From Pseudomonadota bacterium (GTDB lineage Bacteria; Pseudomonadota; Gammaproteobacteria; Burkholderiales; Burkholderiaceae_B): DNA of 7,737 nucleotides. Shown here one piece after another: positions 7,601 to 7,737 of this stretch (within the stretch, counting starts at the first letter, position 1; every line of letters starts with the position of its first letter). The translations under genes were made by a program, and so were the position numbers. Below the pieces are notes generated by a model. It saw nothing but the letters and a program-made list of their open reading frames with translations. It was not told the origin of the DNA and made no database searches. The stretch is taken from assembly GCA_021793875.1 (NCBI GenBank), contig JAJYRX010000068.1, positions 1-7,737 on the forward strand, given 5' to 3'.

Positions 7601-7737
7601 CACCCATACCACTAAGCCACGGCATAGATTTAGTTAAATGGCTGCAAAAAGCATCTATTGTTCTAATTTTGAGTCGCGATGGATGCTGCAGTAACTGCCA
7701 ACCCTGTTTATTATCGTTTTCAAGTGCAAGAGATCGG
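4674..7737 (-). CDS. addA: AddA-like UvrD/RecB-family helicase-nuclease, 5' end beyond the window
   Basis: Superfamily 1A helicase fused to a C-terminal RecB-type nuclease, for resecting double-strand breaks before RecA loading, normally with AddB. About 1020 residues are visible. The ATG at 7623-7625 is not the start: the frame stays open to the edge and encodes motif Ia (TIDAF, 7647-7661). Walker A must lie outside. Further motifs: DEFQDT (6774-6791), GDPMQSIYRFRKAE (around 6655-6697), NFRS (6570-6581), TMHKSKGLEFE (around 5691-5723) and YVAMTRAR (around 5473-5500). The nuclease signature is complete: His in GTVAHEWLER (5145-5147), Asp in IIDLAI (4887-4889), Asp-Tyr-Lys in VVDYKTS (4842-4850), and the QxxxY pair (Gln 4770-4772, Tyr 4758-4760). 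AddA is preferred to RecB on overall motif style and the betaproteobacterial setting, but RecB-like naming cannot be excluded. An addB is expected further upstream. The stop TAA is at 4674-4676, 35 bases before the SRP RNA. Confidence 0.92.
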   Translation of the reverse strand, partial: RSLALENDNKQGWQLLQHPSRLKIRTIDAFCSHLTKSMPWLSGMGGLSNIADKAGMHYDYAARMVLEMVDEVPAVGQFLEHLDLDYSAAIAMLSDMLKTRDQWLSIVMQDNLDALQDNLKVLVEHSLHFIVQNLESTMPYGWKQDLSWALLESLKSLGNKSHYIWQDVLAKEGPDAFKPEFGRVELWHLLSNMLLTNDNKPRSRITVEHGFPPKSKHKELLHNWLRRHSDGKWANVVASIKNLPIGGYSSSQMQYLSTFKVVLKLAHAALQLRFAEVAEVDFVEVSQRALQALGSEDMPTDLLLSLDARISHILVDEFQDTSNVQIQVLERLVAGWEPNDGRTLFLVGDPMQSIYRFRKAEVGLFLLVQKHGLGNIPLESLYLSENFRSQAGLVEVFNRYFSKIFPPKDNADTGGIRYSPSIAFNPDTISPAMSFHAIRKESDEELHRAQNRVDKKVVELVKQTLSRHKNSEKPVAVLVRSRSHLNQVMQLMSSAGISYKAIDLEGLGSRPVVQDLLQLIRAISHNSDRLAWLSVLRSPLCGLTLNSMHALFGNDFKKAIPDILASWLKSPDSYTGISRSDVMRIRKVSEILIQAAQYDGHMSFASWVQDCWDALGGNIVYSNETDRSDAESVFRLLEQMAPYGHLNMDDFQSAVNQLYASTVSSDRTVEIMTMHKSKGLEFEAVILMGLCRINRNSDKKLLQTEQSGGYYVMSPVKRSVDQDDDPISRFLSEREKERDNNEKDRLLYVAMTRARSELHIVSTVSIDKNGQVKKPNSTSMLGSMWDMVQPIEMPDDNESTESEYAGSIKTHPHQLLIRLPDHIYKKMNTPSIMTGHQPDNSQMQQSWSWQKLDTAEAITGTVAHEWLERIARDGLANWNADKVSAMDSIFRKQLKRAGVTDISIDQSVMALKETLEATLKCEKGRWLLQVAKAYREWSLIDSEGRVSIIDLAISDEKGWLVVDYKTSVPHENEDKEQFMWRMKQLYSDQMQRYKQQVSALDGRNATAALYLPRAGMWIDL

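Overview
The window looks like the chromosome of an AT-leaning betaproteobacterium, most likely Burkholderiales and possibly close to Alcaligenaceae. I infer this from the style of the proteins (a YbaB starting MMKGQ and ending PPGMKLPF, a tau subunit ending GSVKPL, a CaiB/BaiF protein behind recR) and from gene order; no marker fixes the taxon. Isoleucine is written mostly as ATA, which is unusual for that group. I found no mobile element, CRISPR array, tRNA gene or phage gene, and no stretch over 100 bases lacks a gene.

Layout: (1) positions 1-681, plus strand, the C-terminal two thirds of a transaldolase, cut by the left edge. (2) Nine bases later, convergent to it, a minus-strand block read right to left: an AddA/UvrD-type helicase-nuclease (4674 to beyond the right edge, so partial), a small 4.5S/SRP RNA gene (about 4540-4638) with its own extended -10 promoter, dnaX (2928-4508), ybaB (2574-2900), recR (1974-2573) and a class III CoA-transferase (691-1938).

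The order SRP RNA - dnaX - ybaB - recR is a known conserved cluster, also seen in Bacillus subtilis as scr-dnaX-yaaK-recR. It joins the replicative clamp loader, a nucleoid-associated protein and a recombination mediator; the AddA-like protein upstream adds double-strand-break end processing. The genes are tightly packed: dnaX to ybaB 27 bases, ybaB stop directly abutting the recR start, recR to the CoA-transferase 35 bases. They are probably co-transcribed, with few clear Shine-Dalgarno sites. The CoA-transferase is metabolic and its link to the repair genes is positional only.

The most interesting signal is a run of nine A residues inside dnaX (3398-3406), right after clamp-loader domain III. 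A shift into either alternative frame there meets a stop within a few codons. This is the architecture expected for making a short gamma subunit beside full-length tau. Otherwise this is a conserved housekeeping region, and I see no evidence of a wholly new system.
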